Source: Pseudomonas sp. S06B 330
GTDB taxonomy: Bacteria; Pseudomonadota; Gammaproteobacteria; Pseudomonadales; Pseudomonadaceae
Assembly (NCBI RefSeq): GCF_002845275.2
Contig: NZ_CP088149.1
Coordinates: forward strand, 4,956,501 to 5,020,500
Length of the DNA stretch: 64,000 nucleotides
Reading direction: 5' to 3'
The notes below the pieces were generated by a model. The model was given only the letters and a program-made list of their open reading frames with translations, ran no database searches and was not told the origin of the DNA. Of the stretch, positions 37,181-47,071 are shown piece by piece. Position 1 is the stretch's first letter; every line of letters begins with the position of its first letter. Both the position numbers and the translations under genes were made by a program.

Positions 37181-40008
37181 GCCAGGAACGCTACGGCATT
37201 CGCCGCTTCGCACTGCTCAACACCGCCGGCTACAGCCTCGGCCTGTTCCCCCTGGAACACCCGCTGTCGGTCTACGGTGCCAACAACCTGGGCAAGTCCG
37301 CCTCGATCAACGCCCTGCAGTTCCCGATCCTGGCGCGCATGTCGGACATGAGCTTCGGCAAGTACAGCCTGGAACAGTCACGGCGCTTCTACTTCGCCAG
37401 CGATACCAGCTACATCCTCTGCGAGGTCAACCTGCCTCACGGCCCACATGTGATCGGTGTGGTCGGGCGCGGCCCGGGTGGCGGTTTCGGTCACCAGTTC
37501 TTCGCCTATGCCGGTGAGCTGGACCTGGGCCACTACCAGAAGAATGACACCTGCCTGCGCCAGAAGGAGCTGTTCAACAACCTTGAGCGCAACGGCCTCA
37601 AGGCCTACGAACTCAAGCCCGACGAACTGCGGCGCCTGCTGGTCGGTGGCCATACCTCGATCCCGCTGGACCTGACGCTGATCCCGCTGCGGTCCACCAG
37701 CGAGCAGAGCCTGAAAACCTTCCGCGCGCTGTTCATCAACCTGCTGCACATGCGCGAGATCACCGCCGCCAAACTCAAGCAGTTGTTCCTCGATGCCTTC
37801 GAGCACAGCCTGCGTTCAGGCAGCGTCGACTACATCGCCGCGTGTGAAGAAGCCTTCCGTGATGTTCGACGCATGGAACAGGACTACAACTCGCTGGTTG
37901 CCGCCGGACCACTGGTAGAAGCCTTGGCCAACGGTGTAGCCCAGCGCGACATCCTGCGCGGCAAGCTGCACCGGTTGTCACCCCTGCTCGACTCGCTGCT
38001 CGGCACCTGGCAGGACTACGCCAGCGCCCGCAAGGAAGAGCTGGTGATCCAGGCCGAGCACTACAAGAACGAACAGGACAGCCTGCAGAACGACCAACGC
38101 GGTGGCACCCAGGAGCTGATGCGCCTGGAGCGGGAAATCACTGGCGTGCAACGCTGGCTTGGCGAGCTGTCGGTGCTCAAGCACCGCTTTGCCCTGGTCG
38201 ACGACGTCAAGGTTCTGGAACAGCAACTGCTGGCTGCCAAGGACGCCCACGACGAACTGGCCGGCGCCCTGGCCCAGTCCCGTCAGTTCAGCGCTGAAGA
38301 CCTCGAAGAGCGTCTGCGCGACCTGGAAAAGCGTCTGAAGTCGGTCAAGCAACAGCTCGATCATGCCGACAACAACAGCTACGCCCGTCTGCGCGAAGAA
38401 TTCTCGCAACAGGATGTCGAGCGTCTGATGCGTCTGTTCAACGGCGCCCTGTTCAGCCTGCCTTTGGGCGAGCGTGGCATCGAGCTGGATGACAGCGACG
38501 TCTGGGTCAAATCCCTGGAAGCAGTCCTCGACGGTTTCAAAGGTGAGCGCTTTGAAGCACCCGGTCTGTCCATCGACCTGACCCACATCGAGCCTCCTGC
38601 CCTGCAGGCCTTGGCTGACCGTGCCGCCCTGCGTGACCAGAAGGAACGCCTGGAGAAAGAGCTCAAGCAGCTCAAGACCCAGCAAGCCGTAGCCGCCGAC
38701 CGCGCCGCGAGCAAGACCCAGACTGAAGCGCTGTACCAGCAGGTGCTGGACGCGCAAAAGGCCCTGGAAGATTTCCGCCGCAGCCAGACCCTGGCCGCCG
38801 AGGAAGGCGACAAGCTCGAGCAACTGGCGCAGATGGAAGCCGCTCAGGACGAACTCAAACGCTCCAGCGACGCTTTCACCGAACGCGTCCAGCAACTGTC
38901 GGCCAAGCTGCAACTGGTCGGCCGCCAGATCGCCGACATGGAAGCCAAGCAGCGCACCCTCGATGACGCCCTGCGCCGCCGCCAGCTGCTGCCGGCCGAC
39001 CTGCCGTTCGGTACGCCGTTCATGGAGCCGGTCGACGACACAATGGACAACCTGCTGCCGCTGCTCAACGACTACCAGGACAGCTGGCAAGGTCTGTTGC
39101 GCGTCGACGGTCAGATCGAAGCGCTGTACGCCCAGGTGCGCCTCAAGGGTGTGGCCAAGTTCGACAGCGAAGACGACATGGAGCGTCGCCTGCAACTACT
39201 GATCAATGCTTACTCGCACCGTACCGAAGAAGCCCTGACCCTGGGCAAGGCGCGCCGTGCGGCCGTCACTGACATCGCTCGGACCCTGCGCAACATTCGC
39301 AGCGACTACGACAGCCTGGAACACCAACTTGCCTTGTTCAACCGCGAGATCAACAAACGTCAGGTGTCCAACCTGCAGAGCTTCCGTATTGTCCTGGCAC
39401 CGAACAAGGAAGCGCTCAAGCATATCGACCAGATCATCCACAGCGCTGGCCAGTACGAAGAAGGCGAGACGCTGTCGGTGTTCGACCTGAGCGCCAGTGC
39501 CGAGCAGGACAACAAGAACGAAGAGGCCAAGGAATACCTGGCGCGACTGGTAGCAGCGAACCACAACCAGTTGGGCTTGAAGGACCTGTTCGAACTGGCC
39601 TTCGAGATCACCAAGGTCGGTGGTCAGCCGGTCATCCACACCGACATCGACGGCGCGGCATCCAACGGCACCACCATGACCATCAAGGCGCTGACCAACA
39701 TGTACTTGTTGCTGCACTTGATGGACCGTGACCTGGCCGGTCGTGTGCGCCTGCCGTACTACCTGGACGAAGCGGCCGACATCGACGAACGCAACCAGGC
39801 AGCGCTGCTGGAAACCAGCTTGCAGTTGGGCTTTGTGCCGATTCTGGCAAGCGTGAAACCCCAGGTCTCGGCACATGTCGCCATCGACCTGGAAGGCGGC
39901 AGCGGCCCGAACGGGATCTACATCGACGAGGCGGACTGGAAGTACATCAGCCGCCGCGATGTGGAGAAGCCAGTGGTGCGCGAAGAAGAGGAAGAAGCTT
40001 CGGTCTGA
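37177..40008 (+). CDS. mksB: Condensin SMC-like ATPase MksB
   Basis: MksB is the SMC-like ATPase of the MksBEF condensin. The 943-residue protein has an N-terminal Walker A G-A-N-N-L-G-K-S at residues 34-41. A long coiled-coil follows (about 280-700, rich in Gln, Glu, Lys and Leu), and the C-terminal Walker B-like L-P-Y-Y-L-D-E-A-A-D is near residue 863. It is shorter than MukB, as MksB usually is. No MksG (TOPRIM nuclease) gene is adjacent: the next gene is creA on the other strand. A three-gene MksFEB points to chromosome organisation rather than a Wadjet-type plasmid defence system. Confidence 0.92.
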   Translation: MSQERYGIRRFALLNTAGYSLGLFPLEHPLSVYGANNLGKSASINALQFPILARMSDMSFGKYSLEQSRRFYFASDTSYILCEVNLPHGPHVIGVVGRGPGGGFGHQFFAYAGELDLGHYQKNDTCLRQKELFNNLERNGLKAYELKPDELRRLLVGGHTSIPLDLTLIPLRSTSEQSLKTFRALFINLLHMREITAAKLKQLFLDAFEHSLRSGSVDYIAACEEAFRDVRRMEQDYNSLVAAGPLVEALANGVAQRDILRGKLHRLSPLLDSLLGTWQDYASARKEELVIQAEHYKNEQDSLQNDQRGGTQELMRLEREITGVQRWLGELSVLKHRFALVDDVKVLEQQLLAAKDAHDELAGALAQSRQFSAEDLEERLRDLEKRLKSVKQQLDHADNNSYARLREEFSQQDVERLMRLFNGALFSLPLGERGIELDDSDVWVKSLEAVLDGFKGERFEAPGLSIDLTHIEPPALQALADRAALRDQKERLEKELKQLKTQQAVAADRAASKTQTEALYQQVLDAQKALEDFRRSQTLAAEEGDKLEQLAQMEAAQDELKRSSDAFTERVQQLSAKLQLVGRQIADMEAKQRTLDDALRRRQLLPADLPFGTPFMEPVDDTMDNLLPLLNDYQDSWQGLLRVDGQIEALYAQVRLKGVAKFDSEDDMERRLQLLINAYSHRTEEALTLGKARRAAVTDIARTLRNIRSDYDSLEHQLALFNREINKRQVSNLQSFRIVLAPNKEALKHIDQIIHSAGQYEEGETLSVFDLSASAEQDNKNEEAKEYLARLVAANHNQLGLKDLFELAFEITKVGGQPVIHTDIDGAASNGTTMTIKALTNMYLLLHLMDRDLAGRVRLPYYLDEAADIDERNQAALLETSLQLGFVPILASVKPQVSAHVAIDLEGGSGPNGIYIDEADWKYISRRDVEKPVVREEEEEASV

Positions 40009-40035
40009 AGCCTCTTTCGGGGGCCTTTCAGGCCC

Positions 40036-40094
40036 CATCGCCGGCAAGGCCGGCTCCCACAGGGCCCTTGTGGGAGCTGGCCTTGCCAGCGATG
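40036..40094. repeat. REP-type inverted repeat between mksB and creA
   Basis: CATCGCCGGCAAGGCCGGCT and CCCACA (40036-40061) are mirrored by TGTGGGAGCTGGCCTTGCC and AGCGATG (40069-40094). This is a long imperfect palindrome of the Pseudomonas REP type. It shares its core with 3711-3751 and lies between convergent genes. A short GGGCCTTTCAGGCCC hairpin just before it may terminate mksB. Confidence 0.85.
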
Positions 40095-40108
40095 CGGTCA
40101 CCCCAGTG

Positions 40109-40564
40109 TTACTGAGCCCACGGTAAGATCGGAATCGCCGTCACCGCATTCTGCGGGCTGCCTTCAATCAAGCGATCCGAGTACACCAGATAGACCAGGG
40201 TATTGCGCTTCTTGTCGAGAAAGCGCACCACCTGCATGGTCTTGAACACCAACGAGGTGCGCTCCTTGAATACCTCGTCACCGTCCTTGAGCTGTTCCTT
40301 GAAGCGAATCGGCCCCACCTGGCGACAGGCGATCGAGGCTTCCGCACGGTCCTCGGCCAAGCCCAGGCCACCCTTGACGCCACCGGTCTTGGCACGCGAC
40401 AGGTAACAGGTCACCCCTTCCACTTTCGGATCATCAAACGCTTCCACGACGATGCGGTCGTTTGGTCCGACAAACTTGAACACCGTCGAGACCTGGCCAA
40501 TTTCTTCGGCCGAGGCCAGCACCGGCAACGCCAGCAGCGCGGCTGTCACTATTCCTTTGAACAC
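40109..40564 (-). CDS. creA: CreA family protein
   Basis: The 151-residue precursor has a signal peptide (residues 1-19, ending A-S-A) and the CreA domain, with a conserved [12 protein letters not shown] near residue 53 and A-S-I-A-C-R-Q near 76. CreA is a periplasmic protein of unknown function; its name comes from the E. coli creABCD locus, but no creB, creC or creD gene is nearby. It lies ten bases after proB on the same strand, a common Pseudomonas arrangement. Confidence 0.93.
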   Translation of the reverse strand: MFKGIVTAALLALPVLASAEEIGQVSTVFKFVGPNDRIVVEAFDDPKVEGVTCYLSRAKTGGVKGGLGLAEDRAEASIACRQVGPIRFKEQLKDGDEVFKERTSLVFKTMQVVRFLDKKRNTLVYLVYSDRLIEGSPQNAVTAIPILPWAQ

Positions 40565-40574
40565 AATTACTTCC

Positions 40575-41693
40575 TCAGACCAGGATCAGGTTGTCGCGGT
40601 GTACCAGCTCCGGCTCGGCGCTATAGCCCAGCAGGCTTTCAATGGCTTCCGACGACTGACCAATGATTTTTTGCGCCTCCAAGGCGCTGTAGTTGGCCAG
40701 GCCGCGAGCGACTTCCAAACCATCGGGACCGACGCAGACAACCATTTCGCCGCGGCGGAAGCTGCCCTGCACAGTCTTGACCCCAACCGGCAGCAGGCTC
40801 TTGTTGGCTTGGCGCAAGGCCTTCACCGCACCGTCGTCGAGCACCAGGGTGCCACGGGTCTGCAGATGCCCGGCCAGCCACTGCTTGCGCGCAGCCAGCA
40901 TGCCGCGCTCAGGCGACAATAGGGTACCCAAGCGCTCGCCAGCCTTGAGGCGATCCAGCACGCGCTCCAGACGACCACCGACGATGATGGTGTGCGCTCC
41001 GGAACGCGCTGCCAGGCGTGCAGCGCGCAGCTTGGTCTGCATGCCGCCACGACCCAGCGCACCACCGGTACCACCGGCCACGGCATCCAGGCTCGGATCA
41101 TCGGCACGGGCTTCGTAGATCAGTTGCGCATCAGGGTTGTTGCGCGGGTCGGCATCGAACATGCCGTCGCGGTCGGTGAGGATCACCAACAGGTCGGCTT
41201 CGACCAGGTTGGCGACCAGCGCGGCCAGGGTGTCGTTGTCACCGAAACGGATTTCGTCGGTGACCACCGTGTCGTTCTCGTTGATTACCGGCACGACGCC
41301 CAGCTCGACCAAGGTGCGCAAGGTGCTGCGCGCATTGAGGTAACGCTTGCGGTCGGAGAGGTCATCGTGGGTCAGCAGAATCTGCGCCGTGTGCCGGCCA
41401 TGCTCGGCAAAGCTCGACTCCCAGGCCTGCACCAGGCCCATCTGGCCGATCGATGCTGCAGCCTGCAGCTCGTTCATCGCACTCGGTCGCTTGGCCCATC
41501 CCAGGCGGCTCATCCCGGCGGCAACCGCCCCGGACGACACCAGCACCAATTCAACACCAGCCTCATGCAACGCCACCATCTGCTCGACCCAGACACCCAT
41601 GGCCGCGCGATCCAGGCCCTTGCCATCTGCTGTCAGCAGGGCACTGCCGATCTTCACTACCCAGCGCTGCGCACCCGTCACCTTGCTCCGCAT
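40575..41693 (-). CDS. proB: Glutamate 5-kinase
   Basis: This enzyme phosphorylates glutamate in the first step of proline synthesis and is normally feedback-inhibited by proline. The 372-residue protein has an amino acid kinase domain: K-I-G-S-A-L-L at about 14, V-S-S-G-A-V-A-A-G near 52, N-E-N-D-T-V near 137 and a T-D-R-D-G-M-F near 173. A C-terminal PUA domain covers about 280-360. It lies between obg and creA. A terminator separates it from obg, so it probably has its own promoter. Confidence 0.95.
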   Translation of the reverse strand: MRSKVTGAQRWVVKIGSALLTADGKGLDRAAMGVWVEQMVALHEAGVELVLVSSGAVAAGMSRLGWAKRPSAMNELQAAASIGQMGLVQAWESSFAEHGRHTAQILLTHDDLSDRKRYLNARSTLRTLVELGVVPVINENDTVVTDEIRFGDNDTLAALVANLVEADLLVILTDRDGMFDADPRNNPDAQLIYEARADDPSLDAVAGGTGGALGRGGMQTKLRAARLAARSGAHTIIVGGRLERVLDRLKAGERLGTLLSPERGMLAARKQWLAGHLQTRGTLVLDDGAVKALRQANKSLLPVGVKTVQGSFRRGEMVVCVGPDGLEVARGLANYSALEAQKIIGQSSEAIESLLGYSAEPELVHRDNLILV

Positions 41694-41726
41694 CTTCTTC
41701 CAACCTATAGAGATCTTTAGATACTA

Positions 41727-41753
41727 AAACGCCGCTCCAGAGAGCGGCGTTTA
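41727..41753 (-). terminator. Terminator downstream of obg
   Basis: An 11-base perfect stem AAACGCCGCTC / GAGCGGCGTTT with a four-base loop lies between obg and proB on the minus strand. Confidence 0.85.
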
Positions 41754-41768
41754 GTGTACTGCAACGAA

Positions 41769-43007
<1,239 letters not shown>

Positions 43008-43139
43008 TCAGCTGGACGAGCTGAGTGACACAAAGACATAAGGCTCTTGCAAAAGTGAGCGCGGCGGCCCCGTCACGACAGTAACAACCCACGCCGGCAG
43101 CCCATACAAACAGTTTTGCAAGAGACTCACCCCACAAAC

Positions 43140-43170
43140 GAAAAAGCCCCGTCGCGAGACAGGGCTTTTC
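43140..43170 (-). terminator. Terminator downstream of rpmA
   Basis: On the minus strand, AAAAGCCCTGTC pairs with GACGGGGCTTTT around a TCGC loop (one wobble pair), followed by T residues. It lies 15 bases after the rpmA stop. Confidence 0.85.
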
Positions 43171-43184
43171 CAGCGTCAACGCGA

Positions 43185-43442
43185 TCAGGCCGCGACGATG
43201 CTCACGTAACGACGACCGAAGGCGCCTTTTACTTCAAACTTGATCTTACCCTCGATCTTGGCGAACAGGGTGTGATCCTTGCCCATGCCAACGCCGTAGC
43301 CAGCGTGGAACTGGGTGCCGCGCTGACGCACGATGATGTTGCCAGGAACGATAGCCTGGCCGCCATACATCTTCACGCCAAGGCGTTTGGCTTCTGAGTC
43401 GCGACCGTTACGGGTACTACCACCAGCTTTTTTGTGTGCCAT
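43185..43442 (-). CDS. rpmA: 50S ribosomal protein L27
   Basis: The 85-residue protein is L27, located near the peptidyl-transferase centre. Its N-terminus [15 protein letters not shown] is the conserved sequence that extends into the tRNA-binding region. I-V-R-Q-R-G-T and G-K-D-H-T-L-F follow. It starts 33 bases after rplU, with which it is co-transcribed. Confidence 0.98.
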   Translation of the reverse strand: MAHKKAGGSTRNGRDSEAKRLGVKMYGGQAIVPGNIIVRQRGTQFHAGYGVGMGKDHTLFAKIEGKIKFEVKGAFGRRYVSIVAA

Positions 43443-43475
43443 GGTTCAATTCTCCAGAAATGGGGATTTAGGCGA

Positions 43476-43787
43476 TTACGCCGAAATACCGGTGATCTTG
43501 ATTTCGGTGAACCACTGGCGGTGGCCCATACGCTTCATGTGGTGCTTACGGCGGCGGAACTTAATGATGCGCACTTTGTCGTGACGACCTTGGGAGATCA
43601 CTTCAGCGACAACTTTAGCACCAGCAACGACTGGAGCGCCGATGTTCACGTCGTCGCCATTGGCAACCAACAGAACGCGGTCGAAAGTCACGGATTCGCC
43701 AGTGGCGATTTCCAGTTTTTCGATTTTCAGGTATTCACCTTCGGCGACTTTGTACTGCTTGCCACCGGTAACAATTACTGCGTACAT
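43476..43787 (-). CDS. rplU: 50S ribosomal protein L21
   Basis: The 103-residue protein is L21, an early-assembly 50S component that binds 23S rRNA. It begins [14 protein letters not shown] and carries the [16 protein letters not shown] signature near its C-terminus. I chose the ATG at 43787; the open frame extends further but is not family-like. A promoter match lies about 130 bases upstream, leaving a long 5' leader. Confidence 0.97.
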   Translation of the reverse strand: MYAVIVTGGKQYKVAEGEYLKIEKLEIATGESVTFDRVLLVANGDDVNIGAPVVAGAKVVAEVISQGRHDKVRIIKFRRRKHHMKRMGHRQWFTEIKITGISA

Positions 43788-43918
43788 GGTATTTCTCCGA
43801 TAATCCTGCTCACCCAGCTCTTTATAGGAAGAGTATTGGCTGGCATGGCTGCATAGGGCTGGAACGGCCCAGTGCAATTGCGTAAGGCAGGTGCTGCCCA
43901 GGAAGTTCAGGGTGCGCG

Positions 43919-43947
43919 ATTGTACGCAACGCGCCCGCCCCTTGCAA
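43919..43947 (-). promoter_or_regulatory. rplU-rpmA promoter
   Basis: On the minus strand, TTGCAA (43942-43947) and TACAAT (43919-43924) are separated by 17 bases and followed by a G/C-rich discriminator. It predicts a leader of about 125 bases before rplU. The ispB gene is divergent. Confidence 0.6.
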
Positions 43948-44038
43948 GTCCCGACCCTAGCCTGCCGGGACCGCGCCTTGACACGCCGGGACCCGCGACC
44001 TAGCATGCCGCGCAACCTTTATGGAGCACCTGTGGCCG

Positions 44039-45007
44039 ATGCAACCCCAAGCTTTCTACCGCGCGGTAGCGGACGACTTCAGCGCCGTTGACGAGATTAT
44101 CAAGAAACAGCTGACTTCGCGTGTACCGCTGGTATCGAAAATCGGCGACTACATCACTTCAGCCGGTGGCAAGCGCTTGCGCCCGCTGTTGGTGCTGCTG
44201 TGTGGCAAGGCCCTTGGTCGCGAAGGCGACGACGTGCGCCTGTTGGCTGCCACCATCGAGTTCCTGCACACCGCCACCCTGCTGCACGACGATGTCGTCG
44301 ACATGTCTGGCATGCGCCGCGGCCGCTCCACGGCCAATGCCCTGTGGGGCAACGCGCCGAGCGTGCTGGTCGGTGACTTTCTCTATTCGCGCTCGTTCGA
44401 GATGATGGTCGAGCTGGGCTCGATGCCCGTCATGCAGATCCTGTCCAAGGCCACCCGGGTCATCGCCGAAGGCGAAGTCCTGCAGCTGTCCAAGGTTCGC
44501 GACGCCAGCACCACCGAAGAAGTCTACATGGACGTCATCCGCGGCAAGACTGCGATGCTGTTCGAGGCCTCGACCCACAGCGCTGCCGCCCTCGCCCAGG
44601 CTACCCCTGAGCAGAGTGAAGCCCTGCGCACCTTCGGTGATCACCTGGGCGTAGCCTTCCAGCTAGTCGACGACCTGCTCGACTACAAGGGCGATGCAGC
44701 GACCCTGGGCAAGAACGTCGGTGACGATCTGGCCGAAGGCAAGCCAACCCTGCCACTCATCTACACCATGCGCGAAGGCACCGCCGAACAAGCTGCGCTG
44801 GTGCGTCAGGCGATTCAGAAAGGCGGCATCGAAGACCTCGAAAGCATCCGTGCTGCAGTCGAGGCCTCCGGTTCCCTGGACTACACCGCACAACTGGCTC
44901 GCGACTACGTGGCCCGCGCCATCGCCTGCCTGAACGTGCTACCAGCCAGCGAATACCGCGATGCGCTGGTAGAACTGAGCGAATTCGCCGTCGCCCGTAC
45001 CCACTGA
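44039..45007 (+). CDS. ispB: Octaprenyl/nonaprenyl diphosphate synthase
   Basis: This prenyltransferase makes the long side chain of ubiquinone. The 322-residue protein has the first Asp-rich motif L-L-H-D-D-V-V-D near residue 83 and the second Q-L-V-D-D-L-L-D near 210, with G-G-K-R-L-R-P near 43. I chose the ATG at 44039 (M-Q-P-Q-x-F-Y-R-A-V) because homologues begin there; a TTG/ATG at 44021 is less likely. It is divergent from rplU-rpmA, the conserved arrangement. Chain length (C40 or C45) cannot be read from sequence. Confidence 0.94.
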   Translation: MQPQAFYRAVADDFSAVDEIIKKQLTSRVPLVSKIGDYITSAGGKRLRPLLVLLCGKALGREGDDVRLLAATIEFLHTATLLHDDVVDMSGMRRGRSTANALWGNAPSVLVGDFLYSRSFEMMVELGSMPVMQILSKATRVIAEGEVLQLSKVRDASTTEEVYMDVIRGKTAMLFEASTHSAAALAQATPEQSEALRTFGDHLGVAFQLVDDLLDYKGDAATLGKNVGDDLAEGKPTLPLIYTMREGTAEQAALVRQAIQKGGIEDLESIRAAVEASGSLDYTAQLARDYVARAIACLNVLPASEYRDALVELSEFAVARTH

Positions 45008-45055
45008 TCCTGCCCCGCGGCCCATCGCTCGATGGGCCCGATTAACCTCTGACGG

Positions 45056-45083
45056 ACAAAACCCTATACAATGTAGGTTTTGT
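45056..45083 (+). promoter_or_regulatory. Inverted repeat over the yjdM promoter region
   Basis: ACAAAACCCTA (45056-45066) is mirrored by TAGGTTTTGT (45074-45083), a near-perfect inverted repeat with one extra C. A possible TTAACC-N17-TATACA promoter (45042-45070) overlaps it. It is a candidate operator for an unidentified regulator. Confidence 0.45.
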
Positions 45084-45107
45084 ACCTGTACGTCTTGAGG
45101 AACCCTA

Positions 45108-45449
45108 GTGAGCACTTTGCCACCCTGCCCTAAATGCAACTCCGAATACACCTACGAAGACGGCACTCAGCTGATCTGCCCTGAGTGCGCCCATGAGTGG
45201 TCCGCCGCCGGTGACGCCGAGGTAGTGAGCGATGAAGCGGTCAAGAAGGATTCGGTAGGCAACGTCCTGCAGGACGGCGACACCATTACCGTGATCAAAG
45301 ACCTGAAGGTCAAGGGCACCTCGCTGGTGGTCAAGGTCGGCACCAAGGTCAAGAACATCCGCTTGTGCGATGGCGACCACGATATCGATTGCAAGATCGA
45401 CGGCATCGGCCCGATGAAGCTGAAATCGGAATTCGTCCGCAAGGTCTGA
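45108..45449 (+). CDS. yjdM: Zinc-ribbon protein YjdM (PhnA family)
   Basis: The 113-residue protein has an N-terminal zinc ribbon (C-P-K-C near residues 7-10 and C-P-E-C-A-H near 24-27) and the C-terminal PhnA domain with [15 protein letters not shown]. The family is called PhnA-like but is not the phosphonoacetate hydrolase; its role is unclear. The start is a GTG at 45108 with TTGAGGAA upstream. A palindrome lies just before it. Confidence 0.93.
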   Translation: MSTLPPCPKCNSEYTYEDGTQLICPECAHEWSAAGDAEVVSDEAVKKDSVGNVLQDGDTITVIKDLKVKGTSLVVKVGTKVKNIRLCDGDHDIDCKIDGIGPMKLKSEFVRKV

Positions 45450-45513
45450 ATGCCCATGGTTTCGGGGCTGGCAATCAGCCTCGAACCACCTCGCTGCACC
45501 ATTGGGCAATTTT

Positions 45514-45543
45514 TTGCCAATAGCCCCTTGCTATTTTGATAAT
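45514..45543 (+). promoter_or_regulatory. Promoter of the PA4570-like gene
   Basis: TTGCCA (45514-45519) and GATAAT (45538-45543) with an 18-base spacer lie about 40 bases before the ATG. The -10 hexamer is inside the Fur box, so iron-loaded Fur would block polymerase. Confidence 0.55.
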
Positions 45544-45556
45544 AAGAATTATTCTC
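45538..45556 (+). promoter_or_regulatory. Fur box
   Basis: GATAATAAGAATTATTCTC matches the 19-base Fur consensus at 14 positions and is largely palindromic. It sits 26 bases upstream of the ATG at 45583 and overlaps the predicted -10 region. Repression by Fur when iron is sufficient is the expected outcome. Confidence 0.8.
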
Positions 45557-45582
45557 ATTGGACGCTTCCAAGGAGAATAGCC

Positions 45583-45831
45583 ATGACTTATCTGATCGAC
45601 GCCTGGCTTGACCGCCCCCATCCGTACTTGCGCATCCTGCATCGGGAAACCGGTGAAGTCTGTGCCGTGCTTGAAGAAGAAGCACTGGACGAGCTGCGCG
45701 ACCAGGGTGACCTGGACCTCAATGGTTTGAATTCGAGCGAGCCTATTGTGCTCAAGGAACTGGTGAGGAACCTGTTCCTGTTCTGCTATGCGCGGGCGTT
45801 GCGCCCAGGTGGTGGGGCCGAATGGAACTGA
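45583..45831 (+). CDS. Small iron-starvation protein of unknown function (PA4570-like)
   Basis: The 82-residue protein has no signal peptide or catalytic motif. It begins M-T-Y-L-I-D-A-W-L-D-R-P, is rich in Leu, Glu and Asp, and has single Cys residues at about 26 and 68. I recognise it by position and sequence as the PA4570 family, which I recall as iron-starvation-induced in P. aeruginosa. The Fur box over its promoter supports this. I chose the ATG at 45583 with AAGGAGAA upstream. It is a single-gene unit before a REP pair; a role in iron sparing is plausible but unknown. Confidence 0.85.
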   Translation: MTYLIDAWLDRPHPYLRILHRETGEVCAVLEEEALDELRDQGDLDLNGLNSSEPIVLKELVRNLFLFCYARALRPGGGAEWN

Positions 45832-45837
45832 AAAGGC

Positions 45838-45924
45838 ATCGCTGGCAAAGCCAGCTCCCACAGAGACCCCGTTGATCTTCAGATCAGTGCAATCTTTGTT
45901 GGGAGCCAGCCTTGCCGGCGATGA
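45838..45924. repeat. REP pair
   Basis: CATCGCTGGCAAAGCCAGCT with CCCACA (45838-45863) is mirrored by TTGGGAGCCAGCCTTGCCGG and CGATG (45899-45923). It is a diverged inverted pair of the same family as 40036-40094, placed between convergent genes. Confidence 0.8.
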
Positions 45925-45929
45925 GGGCC

Positions 45930-46547
45930 TTACAGTACGTCGAGCAGCTCGACGTCGAACACCAGAACGCTGTGCGGCGGGATGCTGCCAACGCCCTGAG
46001 CGCCGTAGGCCAGCTCGCTCGGAACGTACAGGCGCCATTTGCTACCGGCGTTCATCAGTTGCAGGGCTTCGGTCCAGCCAGCGATCACGCCGCCAACCGG
46101 GAACTCTGCTGGCTGGCCACGCTCGTAGGAGCTGTCGAACACGGTGCCGTCGATCAGGGTGCCATGGTAGTGAGTGCGAACGGTGTCGTCACGGCTAGGC
46201 TTGGCGCCTTCACCTGCGGTCAGCACTTCAAATTGCAGACCCGAGGCCAGGGTGGTGATGCCGTCACGCTTGGCGTTTTCAACCAGGAAGGCCTTACCTT
46301 CGCCAGCAGCGGCTTCAGCCTTGGCTGCAGCTTCAGCCTGCATGATTTCGCGGATGACCTTGAAGCTGGCCGACAGGTCTTCTTCGCTAACGCGGCTGGC
46401 CTGACCATTGAAGGCGTCGGTCAGACCGGCCAGGATGGCGTCCAGGCTCACGCCCGGTGGCGGGTTGTCACGCAGTTGGCCACCCAGCTGACGGCCAATA
46501 CCGTAGCTGACGCGAGTTTCGTCGGTAGACAGATTGATTTCGGACAT
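45930..46547 (-). CDS. fklB: FKBP-type peptidyl-prolyl isomerase
   Basis: The 205-residue protein has the N-terminal dimerisation domain of FklB/Mip-like enzymes (about residues 1-100). The C-terminal FKBP domain has V-R-T-H-Y-H-G-T-L-I-D-G-T-V-F-D-S-S near 125, G-W-T-E-A-L near 158 and L-A-Y-G near 179. It speeds cis-trans proline isomerisation. There is no signal peptide, so it is likely cytoplasmic, as for E. coli FklB. I chose the ATG at 46547; an upstream in-frame start at 46577 is less likely. Confidence 0.93.
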   Translation of the reverse strand: MSEINLSTDETRVSYGIGRQLGGQLRDNPPPGVSLDAILAGLTDAFNGQASRVSEEDLSASFKVIREIMQAEAAAKAEAAAGEGKAFLVENAKRDGITTLASGLQFEVLTAGEGAKPSRDDTVRTHYHGTLIDGTVFDSSYERGQPAEFPVGGVIAGWTEALQLMNAGSKWRLYVPSELAYGAQGVGSIPPHSVLVFDVELLDVL

Positions 46548-46633
46548 TTGCTTGCTCCGCAGCAGGGCGCATGACAACCGCGCCCTTTATGAAAAGGGCG
46601 AGCAGCCTAGCACACTGCGGCGTGGCAGTTCAG

Positions 46634-46939
46634 CTACCAGGCAGAACGCCGGGGCATCGGTATTTTCAGGTCGCCATCACCGGTGCTACTGCCTCCGCAC
46701 ATCTCGTCATCCATCGACCAGTGCACCAGGTGTACCGGCACGGCAGGCAAGCCATTGAGCAGGCGCTGCGCATCGACCACTGAATGGACTTTCAGGCGCT
46801 CGCCACGTGCATCTGAGAGTGGATGGGCATGACCTTTAACCCGGGCCTCAAGAATGAAATCTCCGCCCTCGATGGCTATCAGGTTGAGTTCTTCGACATG
46901 ACCGGCCTTGGCCTCGGTGTTCAGTTGTTGAAGGTTCAT
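46634..46939 (-). CDS. DUF6482 family protein
   Basis: The 101-residue protein begins M-N-L-Q-Q-L-N and contains I-E-G-G-D-F-I-L-E-A near residue 26, with several short beta-strand-like segments. I recognise it as the DUF6482 family of pseudomonads; no function is known. I chose the ATG at 46939, preceded by GAGGTATC; the open frame extends to 47011. It lies downstream of a strong terminator for the YqhA-family gene, so it has its own promoter. Confidence 0.78.
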   Translation of the reverse strand: MNLQQLNTEAKAGHVEELNLIAIEGGDFILEARVKGHAHPLSDARGERLKVHSVVDAQRLLNGLPAVPVHLVHWSMDDEMCGGSSTGDGDLKIPMPRRSAW

Positions 46940-47018
46940 TGCGATACCTCGTGACTGGCACTTCGAGTGACGGTTCATTTTTTGTACAACCACGACCAAA
47001 GCACAAGCCAAAACGCAA

Positions 47019-47048
47019 CCGCCCGTCCGTTTTGCAACGGACGGGCGG
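47019..47048 (-). terminator. Terminator downstream of the YqhA-family gene
   Basis: A perfect 12-base stem CCGCCCGTCCGT / ACGGACGGGCGG with a six-base loop lies 23 bases after the stop of the gene at 47072. Confidence 0.85.
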
Positions 47049-47071
47049 CAGATTACTGCACCAGCGGTCGA

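Noticed and set aside
37978..39195. A 405-codon frame opposite the mksB coiled-coil
   Set aside because: Leu/Gln/Val-rich antisense of a coiled-coil; not a gene.
35212..40008. Wadjet (MksBEFG) anti-plasmid system
   Set aside because: No TOPRIM MksG gene is next to the operon.
45065..45092. TATACA and TGTAC hexamers upstream of yjdM as a third LitR-like operator
   Set aside because: The spacings are 10 and 16 bases, not 12.
46983..46988. TGTACA near the DUF6482 gene as a LitR half-site
   Set aside because: No second half-site lies at an 18-base step on either side.
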